From: Circinella minor
Lineage: Eukaryota > Mucoromycota > Mucoromycetes > Mucorales > Lichtheimiaceae
NCBI GenBank assembly: GCA_016758965.1
Contig: JAEPRB010000005.1
Coordinates: forward strand, 62,001 to 126,000
Reading direction: 5' to 3'
Length of the DNA: 64,000 nucleotides
A program made the position numbers and the translations under genes. The notes under the pieces were generated by a model. That model saw only the letters and a list, made by a program, of their open reading frames with translations. It searched no databases and was not told the DNA's origin. Positions 1 through 15,879 of this stretch are shown piece after piece. Position 1 is the stretch's first letter. Every line of letters starts with the position of its first letter.

Positions 1-183
1 GATGATCTTATTGATGCATATATTCAAACTGTACTGGCAGTGATTGCCATTGATAAAATGTCTGAACGGTTAATGGCCAATGGACATTTTGACTATCAAT
101 TATTCCGAAGTTTGAACCCTGATGATGCATTGCTCCGAGAAATTCAGCAAGCAAATCCGGACGATTTTTTTGATAGCCAATAA
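1..183 (+). CDS. C-terminal end of an unidentified protein (partial)
   Basis: An open frame enters from the left edge in frame 1 and stops at TAA 181-183, giving about 60 C-terminal residues. The sequence is balanced and looks coding (it starts DDLIDAYIQTVLAVIAIDKM and ends in an acidic NPDDFFDSQ), unlike the low-complexity AT-rich DNA that follows. I do not recognise the family. The gene start and any domains lie outside the window. Confidence 0.6.
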   Translation, partial: DDLIDAYIQTVLAVIAIDKMSERLMANGHFDYQLFRSLNPDDALLREIQQANPDDFFDSQ

Positions 184-606
184 TTGAATAGAATAACTAC
201 CACGTATCACTTTTTTTTTGCAATGCATAACCTTATATATCTATATAACAACCAAATACTCCTTTCTTTATCTTCCTATTCGTTGGTTTTTTATTTCCTC
301 TTTTGTACAAGCACAGTTACTTCTACAACACCATTACAGCTTATAGGACACTCACAACAACGCTTTTTATTTTATTTTATCTTTCATTTTGTTTCCTTTT
401 ACGATCGAACGAGCTTTGAAACATATAAGACAGGGAACTTTATATACTACCAACTCTTGGGGAAATGGATTAGATACTCTTATTATTATATGCGCTGGGA
501 AAACGGGTATAATTATATGGGTTGCAACTGCTATTATTATTTCTACTACGTTCGTCTGAATCGATTATAACACCATATCTTATACCCAACAATCAATAAA
601 TAACGA

Positions 607-652
<46 letters not shown>

Positions 653-1408
653 AAGTATAAACGACATTATATCATTTTTTATAATGAATAGAATCATATA
701 TATAGTAGTTCTCTAAAAATAATAATAAAAAAGAGCTATGTAATCATATTTTATTAGTTGTAATAGCTAGCTTTTGATTGATAATAAATGAAACGTAATA
801 AATTGAGTGCTATCCTCAATAGGTTGAAGATATCACTATATGGTTGTGTTATCATATTCGAATACATTTAGTAGCTCTTTCCCGAAGGTTGTGGCCACTT
901 ATTAGCTAAGATAACGAGTGGCACTCCACATGACAAGCATAAAGTATTGAGCCAATTCTCTGGTAAATTGCGTAACTTTGCATATTTAGAAAAGAAATGG
1001 TGCTGCTAGTAATCATTGTTGTACTACGAACTTAAATGAATAACTTGTACCCACAGGTTTCCCTCCTAGTTTTTCATCAAACAACAATCATGATTATAAT
1101 ATATATCTGTATACAAGTGAAAAGAAAGGGATTGTTTTACATTTATAATATAAAAAAAAGTTGTAGATTACAGAAAAAAAAGACATCTAAGAATGTATTT
1201 CTCGGTATATTATGTATAGAGGAAGAAAGAAGAGTGGAATTGGGAAAAGGATAAAAAGGGGTTCTTCTTTCTTGTTATCAATCCACAAAAATGTAATATA
1301 AAAAGCAACCGTAATTATGTACATACAAACGAAAAAGAAAAGTGAAAAAGAAGTGGGGAAAATGTGTGACATTATAGAGTGTTAAATAATATAATCTTAA
1401 TTTATTAT
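184..1408. other. Intergenic, AT-rich, no gene seen
   Basis: This is 3' flanking sequence shared by the partial gene on the left and the convergent Rab gene. Open frames here are low-complexity Phe/Tyr/Ile-rich translations of AT-rich DNA. An (AT)n microsatellite lies at about 609-648. I see no RNA gene or splice-supported exon. Confidence 0.6.
609..648. repeat. (AT)n microsatellite
   Basis: About 20 uninterrupted AT dinucleotides in intergenic DNA. Confidence 0.9.
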
Positions 1409-2534
1409 TTAACAACATCCTCCTCCACCTTGTGACTTTTCGCTGCGTGCATCTTCTGCAGCAGTTGGTGGTTTCAATCGAATTGTATTTTGTCCAGGAC
1501 CGGCACCGGCTTCCGAATCTTGTGCAACTGTTTTTGGTACAGTATCATACACACGCTCAAATACTGTTTTAAAGGCAACCTCGACATTACTGGCATTCAA
1601 AGCACTTGTTTCAAAAAATAACATTTCACTTTCGGAAGCATATTCTTTTGCCTGTTCGATACTAACTTGGCGGCCTGTGTCTGCTAAATCCGATTTGTTA
1701 CCCACAAGCATCAACGTGATGTTGTTATCTGCATGTTCTCGTAGTTCTTTTAGCCAATGGTCTACATTTTCAAATGAGGATTGTCTTGTAATATCTATAT
1801 TTATATTTTTTTTATTGTCATCAGCATTTTTTTTTTACTCCTCTTTGGTCTCTTTTATTAATAACAATAAATAATTCTCAATTTACCATAAACAAGTAAC
1901 GCGCCGACCGCTCCCCGGTAATATCTAATGTTTGCAAGAACGAAAAGAAGTAGCTCAGTATACATATAAAGATCGGCTTGCCCGGTAACAATAATGTTAT
2001 CATCAAATAAAATAGACTTACGCGCCAGTGATAGCTCGATATCGTTCTTGACCGCTTGTATCCCAAATTTGTGCTTTGATTTTATGTTCACTCTGGATAA
2101 AACAAAATCACATTAGATCTACCCCTTTTTTTTCTCCTTTCTATTCTTTCCTTCCATCAGTAAAAGACCCTAATTATCTTACAATATCCATAGTCTTTGT
2201 AGCAAACTCGACACCTAAGAACAAGAAGAATAATAACACTCAGCCAACTTCTATTTATATACCATATATAATATTAATTATCGTATAAACTTACCAATAG
2301 TACTTTTTGACTCCAGACTAAATTCATCGTTCTAAAGTTATTGTTTTCGAAAAATAAGTATATATATCAATAACAAAGTTTTCTTTTCAGGCCCAACAAG
2401 AACAACAAAAACTTTGGAAGCATCATGATATATTAAGCACTTACTGTAAAACGCGATAACAAACATGATTTACCGGTACCACTATCGCCAATAATAACAA
2501 TCTTGAAAAGATAATCGTAATCGTCGTCAGCCAT
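1409..2534 (-). CDS. YPT31: Rab11/Ypt31-family small GTPase
   Basis: Six exons on the minus strand: 2445-2534, 2295-2331, 2183-2214, 2022-2092, 1887-1924, 1409-1794, giving 217 aa, the usual Rab11 length. Visible motifs are the P-loop GDSGTGKS (residues 16-23), switch [15 protein letters not shown] (63-75), the Rab11 signature [14 protein letters not shown], the guanine-specificity motif GNKSD, ETSAL, and a C-terminal GGGGCC for double geranylgeranylation. Rab11/Ypt31 proteins control exit from the trans-Golgi and recycling endosomes. All junctions are GT/AG and keep frame. Oddity: the near-invariant DTAGQ is DTSGQ (Ser66). ATG 2532-2534 gives the conserved start [11 protein letters not shown]. 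The family call is secure; the yeast-style symbol is by similarity. Confidence 0.93.
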
Positions 2535-5500
2535 TTTTATTTTGTAATTGTTGATTGAAAAAAAAAAAAAACGAAAAAAAAAAGAGCAAAAAAGAAAAGA
2601 GAGCCAAGAACCTAAAATATGCCGTTTTAGCCACCTGAGATGTAGAAAGATTGATATAAAAATAGACATTCGTGTAACGATTTTAAAGAGTTTAATCCGA
2701 CCATGTCGGCATCATTTCCGACAACTAAAAACCTAGCCACAAACCATCATGATCAGTAACTTTTTTTTTTAACTTTTATGGAACAATGGTTGTTCTTGGG
2801 CCAATTTTGGGGATCTATTTACCACTTTATATAAAACTAGCATCTATTTATAAATGACATATGATAAGAAGCCTTTCTCTCCCCATTCACCACTGCTACA
2901 TATTAATATTAAATTAAAAAACGGATTAGCAAATGAATTTGGATAAATTTTCGAACTATCGTACTACTTTGCTTAGCAACCACAACTTTTTTTTTGAAGA
3001 TTTGTTCAGGAAAGGATTGGCGCCATATACCTTTAATTTACTAAGAAAATTGCGCCAAATACTGGTTATCATGAAAAAATAATAAGAATAAGAATAAAAT
3101 AAAAGTTGGTTTCATCTTCTTCTATATGTATCTGTTTGATGACTAAAATTTTGTATAAAAAGAACTAACAAATGTGAAACTTTGTAAGCTATATACGATA
3201 CTTTCTCTTGTCAAAATTCAATAAGGACCCAAGTATATGTGACATTACGGTATAAAATAACTATTAAGCTTACTGTAATAACAGTCTTAATAACATCACC
3301 TTTCTTTTATTCCAATCGACGGTGAGTAATTAATATTGATTTTATACTACACTATAATGACATTGTATTATTACGGAAGTCCATGAAACTCATTTTTTTC
3401 TTTTATAAGAGATAAAAAGCTACAAAAAGGTATCAAAGCACAATATGAGTAGTCATAGTATTGAACGGAGCGACTTGTTATAATGGAATGGTAAACTCAA
3501 AACAAAATTTAAAATATTTTTCTATATACTAAAGACGGTTTTGCTTACTGTTTATTAACTGCTAAGTTGTATTTATTCACTATAGCTTTTCCTGTTGCTG
3601 TTAATAATGATAGAAACTTTCCAATACTAATACAAAAGTAAAACATATATATTAAATATGCATAAATATTAAAGAGTGTTAGTAAAGATTTACGTCGCTT
3701 ATCAATAGTCGTTTTGATTTCAACATCATTATTGCATATATACTTGAAATATAACTCCTCGGATTAGACAATGTCATACCAACCGCTCTTGTTTCTGATC
3801 TATATTTATATATATATATACGGACCGCATCGAAATGAGGCACTCGGGTATCATCAGTTTAGTTTGTTAAAATCATTGTTGTGCTGTGTTCGTAATCAGT
3901 TTATATAGAGATTGAATAGCTTTTTAACCCGCAGTTAAAGGTAGGAGGGGTGTCAAAAAGAAGCTGTAACACAAAACTCCCGCGCATATTGTATATGCTA
4001 TTATATTCCAGCCAATGCATAATTCTTTTCTAGGTATATTTTATTTTTTAAAGTGATGAAAAGAATTTAAAAAAAAGGAATGATTAACGTTTAAATTGAT
4101 ATATAGTATTTAGAATGGTTCAGATTGACAATTTGCAAAAATCGTATGGCTCATTTTAAAACTTTTTAGCAATAGTATGATATTTTTGTAGTGATACTGT
4201 GAACATTCGACATTTTAAAACATTTATTTTGTTTTGTAGAAAAATATTACTGTTGAGGTTAATTCAAATAACGGTCGTACAGAGATATTATATTCTTCAC
4301 CTTATTAGGTTATCAATCTATACGTAAAGTAAAAAAAAAAAAAAAAAAGCATTTGCTAAAACAGGAGTTGAATAAATTATAAATATATAAAAAAAACATT
4401 ATTCAAGCTTACTATTGGTAAGATTATTGGTTTTTAAGAAATAATTATTGGGTCATGCAGAAGACAAACTTTGAAACCCGTCCCTTCAATCACAATACTG
4501 GTTACATGGTGAAGATAACTCACTGCCTAAAATAGATGCATGGTAATCATTCGAAACAACATTTCGAAAGTAGCAAAGATATCCATTTTATGACATACTA
4601 TTTGTTATAAGCGATACATTTTGACAGATAGATAATTATATTGATTAATAGTAACTATTACCTTAAATGATGGGAACAGAACATCAGCGTCTCTGTAATA
4701 TCCTTTCGTCTTGTACCAATATTTTTGCCACTGCTGGTTGGCAATATGTTATCAATAGTTTTTTCAATTTTCAACAATTCAAAAATGCTTCTACTTGAGA
4801 TAATAAATAAAGTTTATTGACTGTAAAGTAGGCGTTTAGACAGGGGGGAAAGATCAGTTGTAAGGTTTATATCACATAACATGCCAATTGTATATTATTT
4901 TCAGAATATGGCGTGAAAACAAAGTGGGACGAGGAAACTACTAAAATATCAAAAGTTAGAAATAAATATTATTTTTGAGAATATCTTACTAAATATCGGA
5001 AAATGTGCCCTTTTCGTTAATTCATGGTATCTTTTCAGTGCCATTCAAAAAAATTAGGCCTGATTTACGACATCTACGTAGACAGTTATGTTATATGCTG
5101 CTTTTTTGTGCTAAATGGTAGTAATATGATTAAAATTAGTAATGATCGACTAGTGCGTTCATATAACAGTATATACGCCAACATAAAGTATATGTATAAG
5201 TGGCTGGATCATAAAGTGTGTTGCATTTTGTCAGTAACCAATATGTCCCCAAATTTATGCTTTTCGTAGAAGAAAGAGTATTATAAGTATATGTGTACAA
5301 GACACGCATACATGAACTAAAAGGAGATGAAAGAGATTGGGTAGTACAATAATAAGAGTTGTGTCAGTTTGAAGTAAATCGTGCTCCAAAAGAATAGCTA
5401 AGCTGGTCAATAAAATGATATTATATATTACTCTTTGTAACACTCCTTCTCCACAGCGATACATTCAAAAAGAATGAAAAAAAAAGTATATACATTATAA

Positions 5501-6840
5501 TACTTTTTATTCTAAGTACGAAAATATATATAATGCAATCCCTGAATTTTGATAACCTATTCTAGAAAGGAAAGAGAGTAAGCTGTTATAAATTTCATTT
5601 TTGAGGAGTTGAAAAGATTCTGTTCACTATAACTCTATTTTTTTTTTGTTTTGCCCTCTTTCTCTCTCTCTCTCTCTCTCTGTCTCCTCCAATATTTGAT
5701 ACCTCCCTTTCAGCCGTAGCATATATAAAAGCAATTGATATTATTTTATACAGTCGCCTTTTTTTGACAAATCAAAACGAGAACTGATTACTTAGTAACA
5801 TGTGTTTACAATATTTAAGAAAAACATAATAACAACTAGTAATTTTAGATCTCTCTCCGTTATTCGTACAACAAAGACTTTTCCGCCTCTAATAATATAA
5901 TGAAAGAAAGAAAAAATTATACTCTTAATGCTTTAAGTAATAATAAATTGTATGATCCCTTAACTTTCTTAATATTTAAACTCGAACTTCTTCACAAAAA
6001 TAAAGTAGAAACATATATACCTAATAGAGTAATCACGTAGTATATAATGTATATGTAACATAGAATAAATACATATGATACTCATTATTTCCCACACCAA
6101 CTTCGAGAAAGAATTATTACTATAGCAACAGGCTAGCAACTAATGGTGTTTTGTTGTTTTGTTGTTTTGTGAATCTCATTTAGAAACCCAAAACCTTAAG
6201 TGGGTTTTTTCCACGTGATCGAATTTTTCTTTTCATGTTGCGTTGGTTCCTTGAATAAAAAAAAGTTACTTTTCCATAAACCTTGACACCATTGAACTGT
6301 TAAACACGGCATTTGTCAACTTTTAGAAAAAAAAAGTTTTTCCTCTTTTCTTCCCCTTCTTTCATTTGTGCATTTCTCGAATTCACAAAAAAAAAAAAGC
6401 CTTTGCATAATTTTCTTTTCTTGTCTTTCATTTTCAAGCTCTTTCTCTTTTTTTTTTAGAGTCAAAAAAAAAAAGTTTCTGGGTCAAAAAAAAAAACCGA
6501 ATTATATAAGAGGGAATAAAAAAAAGTGTTTTTCTTTTTTTATTCTTTAAACGAGAGAGTGAGAGGAAAAGAAACAAAAGAAACCTGCAGTAACTTTTTT
6601 GGGTCCTTCATTGTGTTTTTTTTTCTGTTGTTGTTGTTGTGTTGTTGTGTTGTTCTTCTTTTTCTTACCAAACAAAGCTTTTCAACTTTTCCATAGTTTG
6701 TAATATTCCTCATATTTTATTATTTTAACTTCTCCTCCGAATCTCCCTTTCTCCTTCATTTTTTTTATTATTTTGTGTGATTGCGTCCATTGACGTTCTA
6801 CTACTATTTCTTTTACTCCTCCTTCCATTCAACACTCGTC
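2535..6840. other. Long gene-poor intergenic stretch
   Basis: About 4.3 kb between divergently transcribed genes, strongly AT-rich. ORFs such as the one at 5024-5269 have no recognisable motif and no family resemblance. Features seen are a (CT)n tract at about 5657-5681, poly-A/T runs, and a pyrimidine- and A-rich leader just before the phosphatase start (about 6300-6840) that probably holds its promoter and 5' UTR. I see no tRNA or mobile-element coding sequence. Confidence 0.5.
5657..5681. repeat. (CT)n microsatellite
   Basis: About twelve CT dinucleotides in the gap between the Rab and phosphatase genes. Confidence 0.85.
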
Positions 6841-8643
6841 ATGTCACAAACGCAAACTGTTAAACCATCAGACGAACCGAAAACGTCAGCTCAATCTACA
6901 ACTACAGCTTCAACCCATCTTACGCAAGTGGCTCCTCAAGATTCTGCAAAGACAGCAGCTTCTAAAAATAAAGGTACAATAATATAATAGCTTAATGACA
7001 AAGAAATGAAGAGGAAAAAAACAGTTTACGTCGAGTTCTCCATTAGATGATTTCGACTGACTCGCACTCTTTTTATTTATTTATTTATTTATTTGGAATG
7101 TTTCTTTTCTATAATAAATATGTAATTTATATATTGGGTACCTTTTTTTTTTTTTGTTTCCCAGCGAAACATGTCGATCCACACTATGTGAAATCACCCC
7201 TTCCTGGTAGCGGTGCCCCACCAAATGGTAATAGCCGACCTCCATCGAGAAGTGGTTCATTGAAAGGGTTGAAAGGTCATGGATTTTTATCGTTACTATT
7301 ATGTTGTACATTTGGTGCGGGTTCCTTCCTCGACAACAGCGATAAATCGGCTGTATTTTCTCGACATCGTAAAAAGAACAATACAACTACCAATAATCGA
7401 CATAGCCGCGCTAGTACTACAACTGCAAGTACATCCGGTGAAAAGCCATCGTCTACCCCTGCCAAATCACCAACTTTACCAAAAATCCTTACGAGTCCCA
7501 CCGAACTTGCTCACTTTGATAATTCCAGAAATTCCACAGATCAACAACAACAGGATAGTCCAGATACACAGTTTACATCAGCCACTCCACGATCAATACC
7601 TCCCCAGTCTCCCGAGGTAATTATAATATATAGCTTTTTTTTAAAAAAAAAAAAAAGAACTAGTAGATAACTCTATATATATATGTGTGTGTGTCAAATG
7701 GTTGCTTAAGACAATGATAATTATGACAAAATAGGGCCAGATCATGTGGCTGTTACCACCCTTAGCTTCAGAACACACAGGGCGTAAATGCTTGGTATTG
7801 GATCTAGATGAGACATTAGTTCACAGTTCGTTTAAAGTATGTGTCAATAAGTTCGGAATAACAAGCTGAATAGATAGGTTGGAACTTAAATATCTCATAT
7901 TTGTTTGTTTGTTTGTTTTGTTTCCATACATAGATTATACCAAATCCAGATTTTATCGTACCTGTGGAAATCGATAATCAATATCATAATGTCTATGTCT
8001 TAAAGAGACCTGGCGTAGACGAGTTTATGCGAAAAATGGGTGAGATATATGAAATTGTTGTATTTACTGCAAGCTTGTCAAAGGTAAAAAAAAGAATTCG
8101 TTTATACAATTCCTTCTCTTTTATGATTTCTTCTATGATTACCTCAGCCAAGAAAAGGAGGAATTTGTTTACTCTTTCCTCCTCCCCTCTGCTGTCTCGG
8201 TAGTTGTAAGAATAATAATAATAATTTCTTTTTTACCTCAGTACGCCGATCCTGTTTTGGACATGTTGGATATACATAAAGTTGTTACACATCGACTTTT
8301 TCGCGAATCATGTTTTAATCATAAAGGAACTTATGTTAAGGTAAAAAAAAAAGTAAAAGGATTATAAAATGAAATTATAGATTTAACAGATATTATATAT
8401 TTAATAATGCACATATAGGACTTATCACAGCTCGGTCGTGATCTTACACAAACTCTTATTCTCGATAATTCACCTGCCAGTTATATTTTTCATACAGCAA
8501 ATGCAGTTCCAGTTTCAACCTGGTTTAGTGATCCACATGATACCGAATTAACAGATCTGATTGCATTTTTGGAAGACTTGACCGTGGTTGACGATGTAAC
8601 ACTTATACTTGACAGTACTATTGATCCTGGATTACCTACGTGA
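6841..8643 (+). CDS. PSR1: PSR1/CTDSP-type protein phosphatase (NIF/FCP1 homology domain)
   Basis: Six exons: 6841-6973, 7165-7616, 7735-7836, 7934-8083, 8242-8340, 8419-8643, giving 386 aa. The C-terminal half is a complete haloacid-dehalogenase phosphatase domain: catalytic [11 protein letters not shown], then [38 protein letters not shown] and [13 protein letters not shown]. In yeast Psr1/Psr2 and human CTDSP proteins this domain dephosphorylates Ser/Thr substrates. The N-terminal 190 residues are Ser/Thr/Pro-rich, with a short Leu/Cys patch (FLSLLLCC). Yeast Psr1 carries a similar Cys pair at its N-terminus for membrane attachment; here it is internal, so membrane attachment is only a guess. 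ATG 6841 is preceded by a pyrimidine-rich leader. An in-frame codon further upstream is unlikely because that stretch is low-complexity. Confidence 0.9.
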
Positions 8644-10367
8644 TAATTTCTCTCTAATACTCTTTGATATTTACGTTTTCCTCTCCTTCTTCCTTTCGTC
8701 CGACACGTACTTTAGATATATATATATATATATACATTTTAGTTACTGATTACTGCTCTTCTCTACTTTACTCTTCTTCCCCAACCTTTCCTTATCTTTC
8801 AACCGTTCGTTTTAATTGTTTTCTCTACTCTTCTTTACCATTATTATTCTTATATTTCTTTTATCACCCTACTGACAGCACAATCTTTTTTTTCAACTAC
8901 CCTATTATTCTTTCGTTCTTTTATTTGCATATTTCTTTTTTTTTTCTTATTTACCAACAATAACCCTCTAACAACAAACAACCGTGCTCTTCTTTTGTCT
9001 TCCTTCTTCACCTATTAACCCTAACCCTTTCATTTTTCTTAATATTTTGTAAAAAGGCGCTGGGATTTTACACACAAACATATTCACATACGATTTATTA
9101 TTCGCCACATCTTACTATTTTTTTTTTACTTTTATCGTAGTTATATTCCGTCATTTGTTTACTATCTACTTCGTCCGTAATCTCTTTTTTCTCTATCTCT
9201 TCTTTTTTTTCCTCCTTCTTTTTTCCTTCATATTTTTTTTCTTTTAATTTTTTTCACATATAACCCTTTTCAAACTTTTCGTTTCTTTTTACTGTACTAC
9301 ATTTGGTCACATCTACTCAGTGCTGTTCCTTTTTCTTAATTGGCAACTTGAACTTGTTCTACAGAGTATACTTATTTCAATTTCGTATTTAATGGTTCTT
9401 TGTTTAAAGAAGAGAAATGGGAAGAGAGGGAGCATTTTCTTTTGTTTTCCTCGAAAATTCACTAGTTACATAAAAACGTGGGTCCGAAAAAAATAAGTAT
9501 TACCTCCATTGAGTATTACATAATAATGATTTCGTTTATAGACACAACGGCAATTTGATCCTTATCCCACTCTCCTGAGTTAACAGGAAAAAGTTTTAAC
9601 ACCTGTCAAAAAAAAAAAACGAAAGACATCTTTAGCTGTTTGCTGGTATAAAATGATCAAAATAAGTCACCATTACCACGACAACGTCTTGTGTCTATGT
9701 TCTTCATTCGAGAAACTTTGAGGGGTCGTTCACACTTGTTTCTAAATCAACATTTTAAAACCAGTGAATGCCACTTTGTGGAAACATATGAAAAAGGTAA
9801 AATATATGTCAGCTTTCATCAGTGGATCGTGAATTGATCGAACCAAAAAGAACGAGAGAAAGATTGGTACTACCCTGGAAAGTTTGGAAAATATACTTTA
9901 ATTAGAATAATGGATCCGATATTTTTTAAAAGGAGACAAAAAAAAAAAGAATAATTCCCCGGATTATTTTATTGTGTTTTTGTGTGGAGTAATGAGTGTG
10001 TGAGATTGAACAGAATAAAAAGGAAGTGGTTGACTGATACTGGTGAAGATTTGGTAAACTAGATACGGATTGACGATTTTCCGTTGCGACGGAATGAAGT
10101 GTGAGAATTTTTGTTCTGTGCAGATTTTGGATTAGCTTTTCTAAAATCTCCGCTTCAACAGACCCCTTAAGTTATTATGTTTGTAATAGGTTTATAAAAT
10201 TTATTGTGGGGAAACATGTATAAATATGAAATTTTTCTCGTCCCTTTTTTTATAATTCTTCCCTTTTTTTTTTCTTTTACACAAATTAAAAAAAAATCTC
10301 CACTTTCTCTTCTCAAACCTTAACCCCCCTACTCTTTTTTTAACGTTATAAAACACTATTCTACATT
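8644..10367. other. Intergenic, pyrimidine-rich then AT-rich
   Basis: The first 700 bases after the phosphatase stop are markedly C/T-rich (3' UTR-like) and hold an (AT)n stretch near 8718 and two telomere-like CCCTAA units near 9017-9028. The rest is the flavocytochrome b2 upstream region, ending in a C/T-rich leader with TTATAAAAC about 15-20 bases before the ATG. No gene seen. Confidence 0.5.
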
Positions 10368-12401
10368 ATGAAGACTATTTCTCTTGAAGAAGTTGCAAAG
10401 CATACATCCAAGAAGGATGTCTGGGTTATTATCCACGGCAAAGTATACGATCTAACTGCTTTCTTGCCAGGTAATATATATATAAAATGTTTTATAGTTA
10501 AAGCATATAACCAAAAAAAAAGGAGACTAATATACCTTATCTTTACTTCCTTTCTGCAGAACATCCTGGAGGCCAGAAAATCATTATGAAATATGCCGGA
10601 CGAGATGCAACGAAAGCTTTTGATCCTAGTAATATCTTATTTCTTTTTTATAGTGTATTTAAAAAGAAAATGTGAAGATTTATAATTGAGTACTAATACA
10701 ATGAATATTATCTATATAGTTCATCCTCCAGACATCATTGATCGTTTCTTATCTCCTGAAGTTTGCTTGGGTGAAGTTGATGCTGCTTCATTGGCCAGCG
10801 CTCCCAAGGTTGAAACCGAACAAGAAAAGCAATTACGTATTGCTCATGAAAACAAGCCTCGTTTAGATGAAATGTATAACGCTTTTGACTTTGAATGTAG
10901 GTCTCATTTTTTTTTCTATATTTACGCAAAAAAAAAAAATATAGAGATTAAAGAATGGATCTGGGTTTTCGGCTGTTTTAAAAAATAATCACCGCATGAT
11001 TTGATAAGGGAAAAAAACTGATCATTATTATTATTATTATTTATTAGCTGTGGCAAAGAACGTTCTTCCCCCTGATGCTTGGGCCTATTATTCATCTGGA
11101 TCTGATGATGAAGTTACTATGCGTGAGAATCATAACGCTTTCCATCGTATCTGGCTTCGTCCCCGTGTCATGGTTGACGTTGCCAAGATTGATATGAGCA
11201 CCAGTATGTTGGGAACCAAGACCGCTATTCCTCTTTATATCACTGCTACTGCTTTGGGTAAATTGGGTCACCCTGATGGTGAAAAGGTCTTGACTCGCGC
11301 TGCCGCCAAACGTGATGTCATTCAAATGATTCCTACTTTGGCCTCTTGTTCTTTCGATGAAATTGTTGCTACTCGTGCTAATAACCAAACACAATGGTTG
11401 CAACTTTATGTCAACTCGGACCGTACAGTTACACAAAAATTCGTTGAGCACGCTGAAAAGAGCGGAATCAAGGGATTGTTCATTACAGCCGATGCCCCTC
11501 AACTCGGTAAGCTTTAACTTTTTATTTTACATAACCTTTTTTGGAGTTGTTTTCAATAATTATGAACTAAAAAAATCCCGTGCTATAAATGTGTGTGGAA
11601 ATTATATAGGTCGCCGTGAAAAGGATATGCGTCAAAAATATTCTCAAGAGGCACCTGATGAAATGGATAATGATGATTCTTTCCAACGCGATGAAGGTGC
11701 TGCTAGAGCTATTAGTGCTTTTATTGATCCTTCATTGAACTGGAAGGATGTTGCTTGGTTCAAGTCTATCACCAAAATGCCAATTATTATTAAGGGTATT
11801 CAAACAGCTGAAGATGCTGTTTTGGCTTGGAAATATGGATGTGCTGGTGTTGTTTTGTCCAACCATGGTGGTCGTCAATTGGATTTCGCACCTTCAGCTG
11901 TTGAAATCTTGCCAGAAGTCATTGATGCCTTGAAGCGTGAAGGTTGTGATCCTAAGAAGGACTTTGATGTATACATTGATGGTGGTATTCGACGTGGTAG
12001 TGATATTTTTAAGGCTGTTGCCCTTGGAGCAAAGGGTGTTGGCATTGGTAGACCATTTTTGTTTGCTATGTCAGGCTATGGTGATAAGGGTGTTGAACGT
12101 CTTATTCAATTATACCAGGTAAATTATTGGGAGAGTCTGTATAACGACTTTTATGAGATTCGTGAATTGACTATGTAACTTCGTTATATTAATTCCTTTT
12201 TCTGTTTTTTTTTTGGTGTATTCATAGGATGAACTCGAAATGTGCATGAGATTGATGGGCGCAAAAACCATTGAAGATATTACTCCTGATATGGTTGATA
12301 TTCGTAATTTGAAAGATCATTTTGTTGCTAATCCAACTGATTACTTGGCCAAACATGCATATGAGAAGATGCAACCAAGAGGCAATCTTTCCAAATTGTA
12401 A
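10368..12401 (+). CDS. CYB2: Flavocytochrome b2, L-lactate dehydrogenase (cytochrome)-type
   Basis: Six exons: 10368-10470, 10560-10628, 10720-10896, 11048-11506, 11610-12118, 12228-12401, giving 496 aa. An N-terminal cytochrome b5 domain (about 1-90) shows haem ligands His36 in EHPGG and His59 in DPIHPPD. The FMN-dependent alpha-hydroxy-acid dehydrogenase barrel follows, with AYYSSGSDDE, QLYVNSDR, TADAPQLGRRE, Lys331 in IIIKGI, and the catalytic base His355 with substrate-binding Arg358 in SNHGGRQLD, then DGGIRRGSDIFKA and GIGRPFLFA. In yeast this enzyme oxidises L-lactate to pyruvate and passes electrons to cytochrome c in the intermembrane space. Oddity: the b5 domain begins at residue 1, so no mitochondrial presequence is seen. 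Substrate may be lactate or a related 2-hydroxy acid. Codon use (GGT, GCT, AAG, CGT) is more biased than in neighbours, suggesting higher expression. Confidence 0.93.
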
Positions 12402-13261
12402 ATGACCTATTTTTTATCACAGTTTTAGATTTTTATAATCTATATACTTTTTGTACATTACCTTTGCTGTTATGTTTTTAATTATATATATATATATCCT
12501 ATTATTACCATTATTATAAAACATATGTTTTTTCCATAAAGCTGTTTATTTTTTATATATGTGTGTTTCGTTTTTATTATCTACGCTTGAGAATATGAAG
12601 TATAAAATCCGGGTTAAATTCATGGTTGCTGGAATTCATTCATTATTTAGTGAATCATTTTTATCACAGGTATCAGTTTTTTAAACATGTATGCAAGAAA
12701 AAAAAAGTGTAATAGTGAAAACTAGCCAATCATATTTGGGCAGCCACTTTTGCTAGTAAAGAACATCTATTCGAAGTGGTGGCTGATATATGTATTATAT
12801 AACACATATAAATCGGATAATTGATAATCTTCAATTGTTTTAAAAAAAAGCATTGAATGATTTCTTTATATCTTTCATAATGTCATTAAAAAATATAATT
12901 TAAACATTGTTCGATATACTTTTTGTGGAACATATTTTGAACATCTACACAAGGACACAATAACCAAAAATAGAAAATACAATTATTATTATTTCTACTC
13001 ATCATTATCGTCATTACCAATTTAAATAGAAAAATAAAATCAATGAAATGATTAAAGTGTGAGAAATGCCTACTGGTGTATACTTTTTTTCAATCACCGC
13101 CAACAATTTTAGAAGAAGATCTAAGCAAACACATTTTTTTTGTGCTTCCACTCATTCTTTTTTCTTCTTTCAACTTGCTTTCAAACTCGAACCAAAAATA
13201 CCCCACTTTGACCTCCACTCTTTTTTTTTCCTTCTTCTCTATTCCTTTTAAGACTCCTGTA
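12402..13261. other. Intergenic, CYB2 3' flank and forkhead promoter/leader
   Basis: AT-rich, without a credible exon. The last 180 bases are C/T-rich and contain an in-frame open stretch leading into the forkhead gene. I treat this as 5' UTR because its translation is low-complexity Phe/Ser/Leu. Confidence 0.5.

Positions 13262-15879
<2,618 letters not shown>

Noticed and set aside
5024..5269. Open frame of 81 codons in the Rab-phosphatase gap
   Set aside because: No motif, no splice context, and AT-driven composition; frames of this length are expected by chance here.
9016..9030. Telomere-like TAACCCTAACCC
   Set aside because: Only two units in a pyrimidine-rich 3' UTR; too short to call an interstitial telomere.
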